A DNA stretch of 7,634 bases, taken from positions 1 through 7,634 of the forward strand of contig USIG01000082.1 in NCBI GenBank assembly GCA_900554685.1, written 5' to 3'. This document shows, one piece after another, positions 1-7,634 of the stretch (positions within the stretch are counted from its first letter, which is position 1; the number at the start of each line of letters is the position of its first letter). A program made the position numbers and the translations under genes. Origin of the DNA: an uncultured Cryptobacterium sp. (GTDB lineage: Bacteria > Actinomycetota > Coriobacteriia > Coriobacteriales > Eggerthellaceae). The notes beneath the pieces are model-generated. The model saw only the letters and a list, made by a program, of their open reading frames with translations, was not told the origin of the DNA and did no database searches.

Positions 1-1
1 T

Positions 2-2557
2 GTAGGCTCTGCTGAGTTGGTAAGAGCACAAGATAACCCTTCAGCTTTTTCGGAAGCAGAAAACCAGCTGTTTTCTTTAATTGAGCCGTATCGCAATCTT
101 TTAAAGAAACGTAACCTTATCGAGCAAGGTGATGCCCTTGCTAGGCTTTCTTCTCTTGATTTGCCCTTCGAGTTTAACCTGGAACATCTCAGAGATATTC
201 CGCTTTGCTTTCAAAGATTTTTCGATCAGGTCGATCCACAGAGCATGGAGGCACTTGCCTCTCCGGTTCAAATTACAAAGACTGCTCCTTGTGTCCAACC
301 TATAGCGCTTCTTGCTACGGGCCCTTCTGCGCAGAATGCCCTTATTCTTCAAACGATTCAAGAGATACTCGATCTTGAAGTTTCTTCTTTGTCCAGTGGC
401 GATGTTTTGATTGTGTCTTGCGATCCAACAGCGTTGTTTGAATATGTAACACGAGGGATTTCTTCTCAAAAAGAAAATTATGCGGCAACCAATACGCGTA
501 TCTCATGCGAGCTTAGTACGTCCATTCCCTTTGCTGAAACCGATTTTGGCCGTTGTTTCAATGCGCTCAAAACATTTCTTCTGGATGATTCTCATGAGGT
601 AGGAGCGCTTCTCGATTATGTAACTTCTCCTTTTTCAGGGGTTGAGCCGCTGCAGGCTGCTCAAATAGTTTCGGCAATCCATGGAGATCGGCTTTTCTCC
701 TACGAAGAAGCTCACGCTATGATTCGCTTGATTTCACCGCACTTTGATATGTTTGAGGAGCTTTTTCAGGATAGTGACGCCTCGCTTGTCCTCGATTATT
801 TCTATGATGTGGCAGCTGATATTCCTGGTAAGGATCCTGCCTATAGAAGCGAACAGGGAAGTGCTATCACTGCGTTGCGTTCTGTCTACGAGCAGGCACG
901 AACGTGGCAAAGTCAACCGGGAGAATTTGATTTCGCTCTTGAAGGTATTACAATCGATTGTTCACGTTGTATTGCGGTATCGGGAGATACAGCGCATGCT
1001 ACCAAGCCCAGTGCAGAACTCTCACAGCGTGCTGATCAAATGCTCCAAAGCGATCAGCCAAAGCGCTTTTCTGATCAAAGTACACGAAGGGTTATCATAG
1101 CGGATTCAAACAGTGTACAGAACTTTTTTGGGCAATCGTTTGATCAGGTTATAGTTTGTGATTTGGACAGTCGATCCTATTCCGCTCAAGAACGTCACGA
1201 TGCGCTTTCAACTCTTGAAAAGAAAATGAAAATTGAATCTCGCTGCACGGTCCTCCAATCAAGGCGGCAATGGTTTGAGCAGGTCAAATCCCTTGCTACA
1301 CAAAAGTTTTATTGCGAGCGTATTTTGAATTCGGGCGAAGATGAAGATATTTATCCTTCGTTTGTTTGGGAGGAGTTTTTCTCATGCTATCTTGAAGCTG
1401 ATGAAGAGCTTGACAGAAGAGCTTTAGCGCCTCTTTTTGCGCGCGGGGGCAATACTGTTGTTCGCGATGAGGCTTCTTATGATTGGAATGCAAACAGCTC
1501 CTACAAGTCTAAAAAACCTTTGTCTCTTATTGGCACAACGCAAGGCGTGCTAGCTTCGCCCGTTGATGCTGAACTTGACCCTACAGGTGTTCCTTCTTGG
1601 CAGCAACCACTCAGGCATGATTTGTTCTTGTCTCGAATAGGTTCTTACGAACAAGAAGAACTTATATTGTCTCCTTCTGCAATAGAAGCCTATATTAATT
1701 GTCCTTATTTGTGGTTTGTTTCTTACCGACTTCGTCCCGAATCACCTGATGAACAGCTAGGACCCTTAGAACAAGGGACCTTTGTTCATGGGGTATTTGA
1801 GCACTTTTACAAAAAACTTCCAACGCTTGTCGGTCAGACACGCTTAACAAAAGAAAACCTCAAACAAGCTCGTAAGTGTTTTTCCGAGGTGTTTGATGAG
1901 CAACTTGCTCTTCAAAGAGAACTTCCTTCGACACGCTACGTACCCTTAACTTCTCTTGAAAAAGCACAGGCTCATAAATTAAAGCAAGTGCTTTTGAAAA
2001 ATATTGTTGTTCAGTCGCATTTGCTGCCAGAGTTTTCTCCTACCTACGGAGAGTTTGAAATTCGTCCTGAAAATTTCTGCAAATATGCCGGGGTCATCAT
2101 TCGTGGCAGAATAGATCGCATCGATACTAATCCGGCTACTGGGCAGCTGGTTGTTATCGATTATAAAGGTGGGATCTATGGTCACGATGCGGGCTATGAT
2201 CCTGATGCAGCAGACGATTTTGTGCTTCCTCATAAAATTCAGACGCTTATTTATGCTCAGGCCCTTAAAAAGATACTGCCGGAGCGAGCGGTAGGTGCTC
2301 TGTATTTAAGTTATCGTGCACAAGAAAACGTTCATTCAGTTGCAGGATCATACGATGATGCTTTTTTGAATCTGGCTGGTTTTGCGAGAAGTGCTTCAGC
2401 GGTAAAAGGTAACTTTGATCAATATCTTTCCTTGGTGGAAGAGGCGGTTTTTGATCGTTTAGAAGAAATGAAGAGAGGCGTTATTGAGCAGCGGCCCCTC
2501 TGTGCCGATTCATGCACCTATTGTCCTGTTCTGACCTGTCCTAGGAGGCTTTCGTGA
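2..2557 (+). CDS. addB: AddB-type ATP-dependent helicase/nuclease subunit, 5' end missing
   Basis: Partial gene. The frame is open to the left edge, with five codons before the first TTG (17-19). That TTG has no ribosome binding site and is probably internal. Residues below count from it. Residues 1 to about 540 match the degenerate helicase part of AddB; I see no DExx or VGDxxQSIY motif. The Walker A region expected near the N-terminus would lie outside the window. Residues 550-846 are a RecB-like PD-(D/E)XK nuclease: GxxxH with H591, GRID with D700, IDYKGG with D715 and K717, and QxxxY at 742-746. C562, C833, C836 and C841 are the probable 4Fe-4S ligands known from AddB, with C829 as an extra nearby cysteine. 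With AddA it would resect double-strand breaks in the cytoplasm. Full-length relatives are about 1,050-1,170 aa, so roughly 200-300 residues are missing. The AddB call is firmer than the alternative, an AdnA-like subunit, because no active helicase motor is visible. Confidence 0.85.
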   Translation, partial: VGSAELVRAQDNPSAFSEAENQLFSLIEPYRNLLKKRNLIEQGDALARLSSLDLPFEFNLEHLRDIPLCFQRFFDQVDPQSMEALASPVQITKTAPCVQPIALLATGPSAQNALILQTIQEILDLEVSSLSSGDVLIVSCDPTALFEYVTRGISSQKENYAATNTRISCELSTSIPFAETDFGRCFNALKTFLLDDSHEVGALLDYVTSPFSGVEPLQAAQIVSAIHGDRLFSYEEAHAMIRLISPHFDMFEELFQDSDASLVLDYFYDVAADIPGKDPAYRSEQGSAITALRSVYEQARTWQSQPGEFDFALEGITIDCSRCIAVSGDTAHATKPSAELSQRADQMLQSDQPKRFSDQSTRRVIIADSNSVQNFFGQSFDQVIVCDLDSRSYSAQERHDALSTLEKKMKIESRCTVLQSRRQWFEQVKSLATQKFYCERILNSGEDEDIYPSFVWEEFFSCYLEADEELDRRALAPLFARGGNTVVRDEASYDWNANSSYKSKKPLSLIGTTQGVLASPVDAELDPTGVPSWQQPLRHDLFLSRIGSYEQEELILSPSAIEAYINCPYLWFVSYRLRPESPDEQLGPLEQGTFVHGVFEHFYKKLPTLVGQTRLTKENLKQARKCFSEVFDEQLALQRELPSTRYVPLTSLEKAQAHKLKQVLLKNIVVQSHLLPEFSPTYGEFEIRPENFCKYAGVIIRGRIDRIDTNPATGQLVVIDYKGGIYGHDAGYDPDAADDFVLPHKIQTLIYAQALKKILPERAVGALYLSYRAQENVHSVAGSYDDAFLNLAGFARSASAVKGNFDQYLSLVEEAVFDRLEEMKRGVIEQRPLCADSCTYCPVLTCPRRLS
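2543..2557 (+). promoter_or_regulatory. Ribosome binding site and overlapping stop/start (GTGA) joining addB to addA
   Basis: AGGAGG at 2543-2548 lies five bases before the GTG at 2554. The addB stop TGA (2555-2557) shares two bases with that GTG. The strong site and the Q-motif and Walker A spacing that follow fix the addA start at this GTG. The overlap suggests translational coupling, which would favour equal amounts of the two subunits of the heterodimer. Confidence 0.9.
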
Positions 2558-5500
2558 ATTTAGATACCTGTACACCAGGACAGCGCAAAATTATCACAAC
2601 GCTTGATAAGCCTTTGATGGTTTCAGCAGGCGCAGGAAGTGGCAAAACGTTTACACTGACACAGCGAATTGCCTATGCTCTCACTGAACCAACGATGGAT
2701 GATTCGGCTTTTGCTTCAAGTATTGATCAGGTGCTCGCTATTACCTTTACGAAAAAAGCGGCAGCAGAACTAAAATCACGCATTAAGCAAAAACTGCTAG
2801 AACTGGGTTTAACCACTGAGGCGCTTAAAGTCGATGATGCTTGGATTTCAACCATTCATGGAATGTGCTCGCGTATGCTGCGAGAACATGCGCTTGAGCT
2901 TGGTATTGACCCCTGTTTTGAGGTGCTTTCAGAAACCGATGCAAACCGTCTGAAAGACTTAGCCTTTGATCAGGTTATTTTTGAGATTGATCAATCGGAC
3001 GATAAGCTGCTTAAGGACTATATTCATTCGGTTGGCGTAACCTCTAAGGGAAAAAACGATAAAAGTATTCAATCTTACGTTGCAACTCTTTCCAATAAAG
3101 CCCTTGCGGTTCCTGCAGGTTTTGATTCTCTTTACATACCGCCTGTAGAAGGGAATCCTTCAGAGCTTATGCGCAGTATGATTGAGCTTGCAAAGGAATT
3201 TATTACAGTATCATCAGCGCTTTCAAAGCCGACAAAAACCGATGATAAGCATCTGCAGGCATGCGAAGCAGCTCTTGAAAAGGCAACGGACTACCTTCAA
3301 AGAGGGATAGCTGATTCATTTAGCGACCCTTCTTTTGATCCTACCTCTTATGCGTCGGTGCTTTTTGAATTCCCTAAAACAACTCCTAAGTATCGAGTAA
3401 AAGAGGGCGATCCTTCGTTTTTTAGTGATTATCGGCAAGCGTATGCTCATATTGCCAGTGTTTTCGAATCCGCTATGAGTGCATTAGAGCTTCGTTTTTT
3501 GACGCTTATAGCAAAACGGGTTTATGTGGCTTTTCAAGAGGCAAAGGGTCCAAGCAGGCTTGATAACGTTGATCTGTTGCGAAGGGCCTATGAGGCGCTG
3601 GTTTCGCATCCTGATGTAGCACGAGCTTATCAAGAGCAATTTCGCATGATTATGATTGACGAATTTCAGGATACCGATGAATTGCAGGTTGCAATACTTT
3701 CCCGTATTGCCAACCCTGGTTTTTCTAACGTCTGCACGGTAGGTGATGCGCAGCAAAGTATATATCGCTTCCGCGGGGCAGACGTGGCGGTGTTTTACGC
3801 TTATCAGGAAATGCTTCAAGCTGATACCGAGCAACCCCAGTTTATAAATTTACCTGACAATTTCCGAAGCCATGCTGATATTTTGTCGTTTGTTGACACT
3901 ATTTTTTCTCAGGATCAGGTTTTTGGGCAAAGATTCTTATCTCTTCAGCCAAAAGGTGCGGTCAATGCATCGGTTGATCCTGTCTTTGAGAACCGTCCCC
4001 GCATATCAGTTTCCCTTTATGACTGTCCTAGCGATGGTCTTGGTGTGAAGGGCGGTCGCCAGGCTTGCGCTCGACGCATTGCTCAATATTTTGCGGAGCT
4101 TTTCGATGCGGGGGTTTCACCAAGTGAGATGACGCTTCTTTTGGGAAGTATGAGCAATGTTGATATATATGCCCAAGCGCTTCGAGATATGGGTTTTGAG
4201 TGTTTGGTGTCAGGAGGATCAACTTTTGCTGATTCGTATGAGGTGACTTTACTCAAGGCAATCGTGCAGTATTTTTCCAATCCTCTCAATGATGAAGCCC
4301 TCTATCAGGTGCTTTCATCTCCTCTTTTTGCGATAAGCGATGAAGGTCTTTTGTGTTTGGCAACTCGCTATGATCGAGAGGGGATTGCTCATAGAAGGAG
4401 CTTAAGCGAAGGGTTTTTGGCGCTTAAACGCGAATGTGGATTATGGGATTTAACCGAAGATGAAAAAGATGCGCTCGATTTTGCGTGGGGTTGCCTCAAG
4501 TCTGCCCGTGATGTTGTCTTAGGCGAGGGGCTTGCGGCGGGAGTGCAGGAACTTTTGCGCTCGAGTGGTTGGTATATTCGCTTAGATAATGAGCATTCCG
4601 CTGAAGCACAGGCTATAGTTGGGAACCTTTATAAAGCGCTTCGTATGATAGAAAGCATTCAGGCTCTTGGTTTGGGATTGGAGCGAACCGTTCAGCGTTT
4701 TATTGAAGATTGTCAAACACTTAAGCTTTCCCCGGGAACTCTTTCAAGTTCTTCATCTAATTTCATTGAGATTATGACGATCCACGCAAGTAAAGGCTTG
4801 GAATTTCCTCATGTGGCTGTTGCGGAGATTCGGCTTGATTCTCAATCAGAGAATTTGCTTGCTGAAAACATCAACGGAACAACCTATGCCTTTGTTAAGC
4901 CTCAGGTTCTCGATTCTTCTCGTTCGACTATAAAGGCGCTGAAAGACTATCTTGATCCGTATGAGGGTAGTGCCCATGAAGTTGTAAACGCATCCTTGTG
5001 TGATAAGTCTCGCGCATTGGAAGCTTTCATGGCAGCTCAAGAACTATCTGAAGCGCGCCGATTGCTTTATGTGGCGCTTACCAGGGCTAGTAAATCGCTT
5101 TTCTTGGGAATAGCGTATCGAGGCAAAAAGGAGCCTGACTATACAGGCAAAGGTGTGTTGGAAGATTTGTATTCCGCCTTAAAGTGGACTCCTTCCTCAA
5201 GTGCTCCTAGACAATATTTTGAATATGGCGGCTCTGCACCTTTGGCGCTTGAATTTCAGGTGGTTGATGATCAGTTTGAGCAGAATCATCCTCTTGAATC
5301 GTTTTATTCACTTGGCTTGTATGCGGATATGTATCAGTCATCTGCAAGTTCAGCAGAGCTTAAATCGTTTTTTATCGGGGAAAATGGCGAGGAAAAGCTA
5401 ACATTCCAGCAGCAGCGACTCCTTCGCTTAAAAGAGCTCAATACCGCTTCTGGGGGTTCTAAAGCATTTCTTATACCCGGCTTTCCTCCTCAGCCTGCTC

Positions 5501-6378
5501 CTTTTGCTCTGCCACTTTCAAGGCAACACGACGAGGTTTGCTCGTATTCTTCCTTGAGCACAGAGCATACTTCTCATGAAGTTTTAGAAAAGGAAAGCCT
5601 TATTGAGCAAGGTTTACCTGTTTCTTTTGCTGAACAGGCTTCTACCGAGCAAGGTTTATCTGCTTTGATGGGTAAAGATGATAAAAGCACTGAAGATCTT
5701 TTGCCCCTCGATCATAAAAGTGCTGACAAGCCACTCTTTGATGTGTCCCTTTCGTTGTCAGATGATGCTACCGCGCTTGGAAGTGCTTTCCACCGATTGG
5801 CGCAGCGCGCAATCGATAGGGCCTCCTCAAAACTGCTTTGCATACCTGATTCAGAAACAATCGCAGCGCAAACGGCACTTTATAACCTTTCTTCAGAACA
5901 AGCACTACGGCTCAACAGAGCATGTTCTTTATGGTTTGGAAGCGATTGTGCACAAGACTTTGCCTCTCACGCCTATCGCTTTGCTGAAGTTCCTTTTATG
6001 GTCACGTTTGGTCCTGAAAAGAATATCTACCTCGAAGGTGAGATAGATGCTCTTGCGTGTGATTTTCCCCTTGAAGATATTGTGCAGCAGCCAAGCGATA
6101 AGAAAATTGCCTATTTGCTTGACTATAAAACAGGCGGTATGGTAACCGAGACAGCCTCTGTTCTCTTTGAAAAGCATCTTATGCAGGCACAATGTTATGC
6201 TTATGCTTTGTTAAAGCAGGGGTTTAGAAAAGTTGAGGCACGTTTTGTGCGCGTAGAGCAACCAGATGCTCTCAATCCCGACGAGCCTCAGATTCAATAC
6301 TATGAGTTTGAGGAAAACCAACTTGGATATTTGGAAACCTCACTTTACCAAGCCTATAGTTGTCGTCCTAAGAGCTAA
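2554..6378 (+). CDS. addA: AddA, ATP-dependent UvrD-like helicase and PD-(D/E)XK nuclease subunit
   Basis: Complete 1274-aa SF1A helicase-nuclease, close to the ~1,230 aa of the Bacillus subtilis protein. Helicase motifs occur in order: Q motif (Q10), Walker A AGAGSGKT (25-32), motif Ia (61-77), STIHGMCSRML (99-109), Walker B DEFQDTD (369-375), motif III VGDAQQSIYRFRGAD (396-410), motif IV around LPDNFRSH (433-440), motif V TIHASKGLEF (742-751) and motif VI EARRLLYVALTRA (833-845). The C-terminal nuclease has GSAFH (H1080), EGEID (D1165), LLDYKT (D1190, K1192) and QxxxY (1211-1215). All key residues are present, so both activities should be intact. In the known complex AddA is the 3'-5' motor and cuts the 3' strand until a Chi-like sequence is met, while AddB cuts the other strand; these roles are transferred from the family. 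Residues about 880-1060 are a poorly conserved linker. The GTG start follows AGGAGG and overlaps the addB stop. No frameshift is visible. Confidence 0.95.
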   Translation: MNLDTCTPGQRKIITTLDKPLMVSAGAGSGKTFTLTQRIAYALTEPTMDDSAFASSIDQVLAITFTKKAAAELKSRIKQKLLELGLTTEALKVDDAWISTIHGMCSRMLREHALELGIDPCFEVLSETDANRLKDLAFDQVIFEIDQSDDKLLKDYIHSVGVTSKGKNDKSIQSYVATLSNKALAVPAGFDSLYIPPVEGNPSELMRSMIELAKEFITVSSALSKPTKTDDKHLQACEAALEKATDYLQRGIADSFSDPSFDPTSYASVLFEFPKTTPKYRVKEGDPSFFSDYRQAYAHIASVFESAMSALELRFLTLIAKRVYVAFQEAKGPSRLDNVDLLRRAYEALVSHPDVARAYQEQFRMIMIDEFQDTDELQVAILSRIANPGFSNVCTVGDAQQSIYRFRGADVAVFYAYQEMLQADTEQPQFINLPDNFRSHADILSFVDTIFSQDQVFGQRFLSLQPKGAVNASVDPVFENRPRISVSLYDCPSDGLGVKGGRQACARRIAQYFAELFDAGVSPSEMTLLLGSMSNVDIYAQALRDMGFECLVSGGSTFADSYEVTLLKAIVQYFSNPLNDEALYQVLSSPLFAISDEGLLCLATRYDREGIAHRRSLSEGFLALKRECGLWDLTEDEKDALDFAWGCLKSARDVVLGEGLAAGVQELLRSSGWYIRLDNEHSAEAQAIVGNLYKALRMIESIQALGLGLERTVQRFIEDCQTLKLSPGTLSSSSSNFIEIMTIHASKGLEFPHVAVAEIRLDSQSENLLAENINGTTYAFVKPQVLDSSRSTIKALKDYLDPYEGSAHEVVNASLCDKSRALEAFMAAQELSEARRLLYVALTRASKSLFLGIAYRGKKEPDYTGKGVLEDLYSALKWTPSSSAPRQYFEYGGSAPLALEFQVVDDQFEQNHPLESFYSLGLYADMYQSSASSAELKSFFIGENGEEKLTFQQQRLLRLKELNTASGGSKAFLIPGFPPQPAPFALPLSRQHDEVCSYSSLSTEHTSHEVLEKESLIEQGLPVSFAEQASTEQGLSALMGKDDKSTEDLLPLDHKSADKPLFDVSLSLSDDATALGSAFHRLAQRAIDRASSKLLCIPDSETIAAQTALYNLSSEQALRLNRACSLWFGSDCAQDFASHAYRFAEVPFMVTFGPEKNIYLEGEIDALACDFPLEDIVQQPSDKKIAYLLDYKTGGMVTETASVLFEKHLMQAQCYAYALLKQGFRKVEARFVRVEQPDALNPDEPQIQYYEFEENQLGYLETSLYQAYSCRPKS
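5506..5733 (+). other. Low-complexity linker within addA, between helicase and nuclease parts
   Basis: Encodes AddA residues 985-1060, rich in Ser, Glu, Asp, Leu and Gln, with no family motif that I recognise. It is probably a flexible or disordered connector to the nuclease, whose first motif (GSAFH) starts at residue 1076. The disorder call rests on composition alone. The boundaries are approximate. Confidence 0.5.
5605..5662 (+). repeat. Short direct repeat in the addA linker
   Basis: GAGCAAGGTTTACCTG at 5605-5620 recurs as GAGCAAGGTTTATCTG at 5647-5662, with 15 of 16 bases identical and starts 42 bases (14 codons) apart. The repeat keeps the frame and gives EQGLP and EQGLS. A related AEQAS lies between the copies. 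This could be the remnant of a small in-frame tandem duplication, but chance in a low-complexity segment is not excluded. Confidence 0.5.
6331..6360 (+). promoter_or_regulatory. Possible sigma-70-type promoter for rarA
   Basis: TTGGAA at 6331-6336 (4 of 6 matches to the -35 consensus) and TATAGT at 6355-6360 (5 of 6 to the -10 consensus) are separated by 18 bases. They sit inside the last codons of addA. Transcription would begin near 6367 and give a leader of about 75 bases before rarA. The match is moderate, no extended -10 is present, and such pairs arise by chance in AT-rich coding sequence. Confidence 0.3.
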
Positions 6379-6398
6379 AGGCATTGTTACGACAGCTA
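6357..6398 (+). promoter_or_regulatory. Inverted repeat across the addA stop codon
   Basis: Bases 6357-6366 (TAGTTGTCGT) can pair with 6389-6398 (ACGACAGCTA) to give ten base pairs including one G-U, around a 22-base loop that contains the addA stop. No run of T follows, so it is not a typical intrinsic terminator. It could be a 3'-end or intercistronic mRNA structure, or it may have no function. The 7-base AGCTAAA also occurs twice here (6373-6379 and 6394-6400). Confidence 0.35.
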
Positions 6399-6440
6399 AA
6401 AGATTTGAACGAATATCAGTAAGAAGAATCGATGTAAGCC

Positions 6441-7580
6441 ATGGATACGTTATTCAGCGAGATTGAGAACAAGACGCGGAAAGCTCATGCACCACTGGCG
6501 GTCCGTATGCGTCCTCAGGTTTTAGATGATCTTATTGGTCAGGAAGAGGCTGTGGGGAAGGGCACGTGGTTAAGAAGCGCTATTGAAAATGACACTTTGT
6601 CATCGGTTATTCTGTATGGTCCGGCAGGTACGGGCAAAACATCGCTTGCTCACGTAATTGCAGAGACTACCCATGCTCATTTTGTTGAGGTTTCTGCAAT
6701 CGGTGGTACTGTCTCTGATCTGCGACGGGAAATTAGCGAAGCGGATAAACGTTTGCTTAATCTTGGAATTCGTACCATTTTATTTGTCGATGAGATTCAC
6801 CGATTTAATCGCGCGCAACAGGATGCGCTTTTGCATGCAGTTGAAGATGGTGTGGTGGTACTTATCGGTGCCACTACCGAAAATCCTTTTTTTGAAGTGA
6901 ATTCAGCTCTTATTTCTCGCTCTCGTGTTGTTGAATTGCACCGTCTCGATGATAAGGCGCTATCCCGTATTATCGATCATGCATTGACCAGTGAAGATGG
7001 CTTACACGGTGAATTTACTTTGAGTGATTCTGCTAAAGAGGCCCTCCTGATCCTTTCAGGCGGCGATGCGCGCAGCGCTCTTAATACGCTTTCCCTTTGT
7101 GCTGATTTAGCAAAAGCGCAAGAGTGCTCTGAGATCACCGATGAAATGGTACAGAAAGCTCAGCCGCATCGTCCGCTTCCTTATGATAAAAATCAGGATA
7201 TGCACTATGACGTGATTTCGGCTTTTATCAAGTCGATGCGCGGATCGGATCCTGATGCTGCGCTTTATTGGCTTGCACGTATGATTGACGGAGGGGAAGA
7301 TCCCAAGTTCATTGCGCGCCGTATTTTTATTTTTGCTGCTGAAGATGTTGGCAACGCTGATCCTCAAGCCGTGTTGATAGGTGAAGCTGCTTTTAAGGCA
7401 GCTGAAGTAATTGGCTATCCTGAATGTCGTATAAACTTGGCTCAAGCCGCAGTTTATATGGCACTCGCTCCTAAATCGAATGCATCGTATAGTGGACTTG
7501 CTAAAGCTCTTGAAGAAGTGCGTAAAGGACCTCTCCGTGCTGTTCCAGACCATTTAAGATCTTCTTCATTGCTGCTGTGA
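6441..7580 (+). CDS. rarA: Replication-associated recombination protein RarA (MgsA), AAA+ ATPase, with a short C-terminus
   Basis: 379-aa clamp-loader-like AAA+ protein of the RarA/MgsA/WRNIP1 family, which acts at stalled forks and single-strand gaps. Visible motifs: N-terminal PLAVRMRP and GQ (18-34), Walker A GPAGTGKT (60-67), Walker B ILFVDEIHRF (113-122), sensor 1 GATTENP (143-149), arginine-finger region LISRSR (157-162) and sensor 2 GGDARSALN (207-215). The C-terminal oligomerisation domain includes YDKNQDMHYD (248-257), the WLARMIDGGEDP region (277-288) and AAEDVGNADP (299-308). An in-frame TAA at 6435-6437 makes the ATG at 6441 the earliest start, and the N-terminus fits the family. 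No good ribosome binding site is seen; AGAAG at 6422-6426 is too far away. The protein stops just after VPDHLR, where relatives (about 420-450 aa) normally continue, so it may be truncated. The ATPase core looks intact. Confidence 0.93.
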   Translation: MDTLFSEIENKTRKAHAPLAVRMRPQVLDDLIGQEEAVGKGTWLRSAIENDTLSSVILYGPAGTGKTSLAHVIAETTHAHFVEVSAIGGTVSDLRREISEADKRLLNLGIRTILFVDEIHRFNRAQQDALLHAVEDGVVVLIGATTENPFFEVNSALISRSRVVELHRLDDKALSRIIDHALTSEDGLHGEFTLSDSAKEALLILSGGDARSALNTLSLCADLAKAQECSEITDEMVQKAQPHRPLPYDKNQDMHYDVISAFIKSMRGSDPDAALYWLARMIDGGEDPKFIARRIFIFAAEDVGNADPQAVLIGEAAFKAAEVIGYPECRINLAQAAVYMALAPKSNASYSGLAKALEEVRKGPLRAVPDHLRSSSLLL

Positions 7581-7634
7581 TCTCGCTCTCTTCCAGAGTC
7601 TTGTCATGGTGACGGAATACCAGAGAATAAGCCA
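7581..7634 (+). other. Tail after the rarA stop, possibly the rest of a broken rarA
   Basis: These 54 bases have no hairpin followed by T residues and no convincing gene start. Read in the rarA frame they are open to the edge (18 codons) and encode a CHGDG segment, which recalls the GHGxGY stretch that follows the VPxHLR region in RarA relatives. An ATG at 7606 opens another frame to the edge but has no ribosome binding site. The window is too short to decide between a new gene, spacer and lost rarA sequence. Confidence 0.3.

Noticed and set aside
17..19. TTG at 17 as the true start of the first gene
   Set aside because: The frame stays open upstream to the window edge, there is no ribosome binding site, and the protein lacks the N-terminal part expected of AddB. 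The start is most likely outside the window.
1139..2984. TTTGATCAGGTTAT occurring in both addB and addA
   Set aside because: Both copies encode FDQV-type peptides in unrelated parts of the proteins, with no flanking similarity. Shared codon use and chance explain it.
2554..6378. The helicase-nuclease pair as an anti-phage defence system rather than housekeeping repair
   Set aside because: Both proteins have the motif order and lengths of AddA and AddB, and they sit beside rarA. No defence, toxin or mobile gene is present.
6357..6398. Inverted repeat as an intrinsic terminator of addA
   Set aside because: The loop is long (22 bases), the stem is not GC-rich, and AAAAG rather than a run of T follows it.
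101..7553. Open frames of 60-148 codons on the minus strand and in other plus-strand frames
   Set aside because: All lie inside the three large genes, whose protein motifs are intact and continuous. None has a recognisable domain or a convincing start, so they are shadows of the real genes.
7606..7634. ATG at 7606 as the start of a fourth gene
   Set aside because: No ribosome binding site precedes it, only nine full codons are visible, and the rarA frame here gives a more suggestive peptide.

Overview
The window holds three protein-coding genes, all on the + strand and tightly packed. They are the 3' part of addB, a complete addA, and rarA (also called mgsA). Together they form a small DNA break-repair and recombination cluster. 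I see no RNA genes, mobile elements, CRISPR arrays, attachment sites or origins, and no stretch over 300 bases without a gene.

Layout: bases 2-2557 encode the C-terminal ~850 residues of an AddB-type helicase/nuclease subunit. The frame is open at the left edge, so the gene begins outside the window. Its TGA stop overlaps the GTG start of addA (2554-6378, 1274 aa) in a GTGA junction with a strong AGGAGG ribosome binding site. A 62-base spacer (6379-6440) follows. It contains an inverted repeat that straddles the addA stop, and a possible promoter lies in the last codons of addA. rarA (6441-7580, 379 aa) comes next. The final 54 bases hold no recognisable gene start, but they are open in the rarA frame after its stop.

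How the genes work together: AddA (helicase plus nuclease) and AddB (inactivated helicase fold, nuclease, iron-sulfur cluster) should form the heterodimer that resects double-strand breaks to 3' single-stranded tails for RecA. RarA is an AAA+ clamp-loader-like ATPase that acts at stalled forks and single-strand gaps. The addBA junction looks translationally coupled. rarA may be read through from addA, transcribed from its own promoter, or both.

Organism: addB followed by addA is the arrangement known from Firmicutes. Rough counts of a few lines put GC content in the mid-40s percent. The style of the AddA N-terminus resembles Coriobacteriia (Atopobium/Olsenella-like) as I remember them, but this is a weak inference. 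A Gram-positive, low-to-mid-GC host is the safer statement.

I did not find an undescribed system. The points most worth checking are the short C-terminus of RarA, where in-frame family-like sequence follows the stop, and the variable linker of AddA with its small internal duplication. The AddB cysteine spacing and the structure between addA and rarA are secondary.
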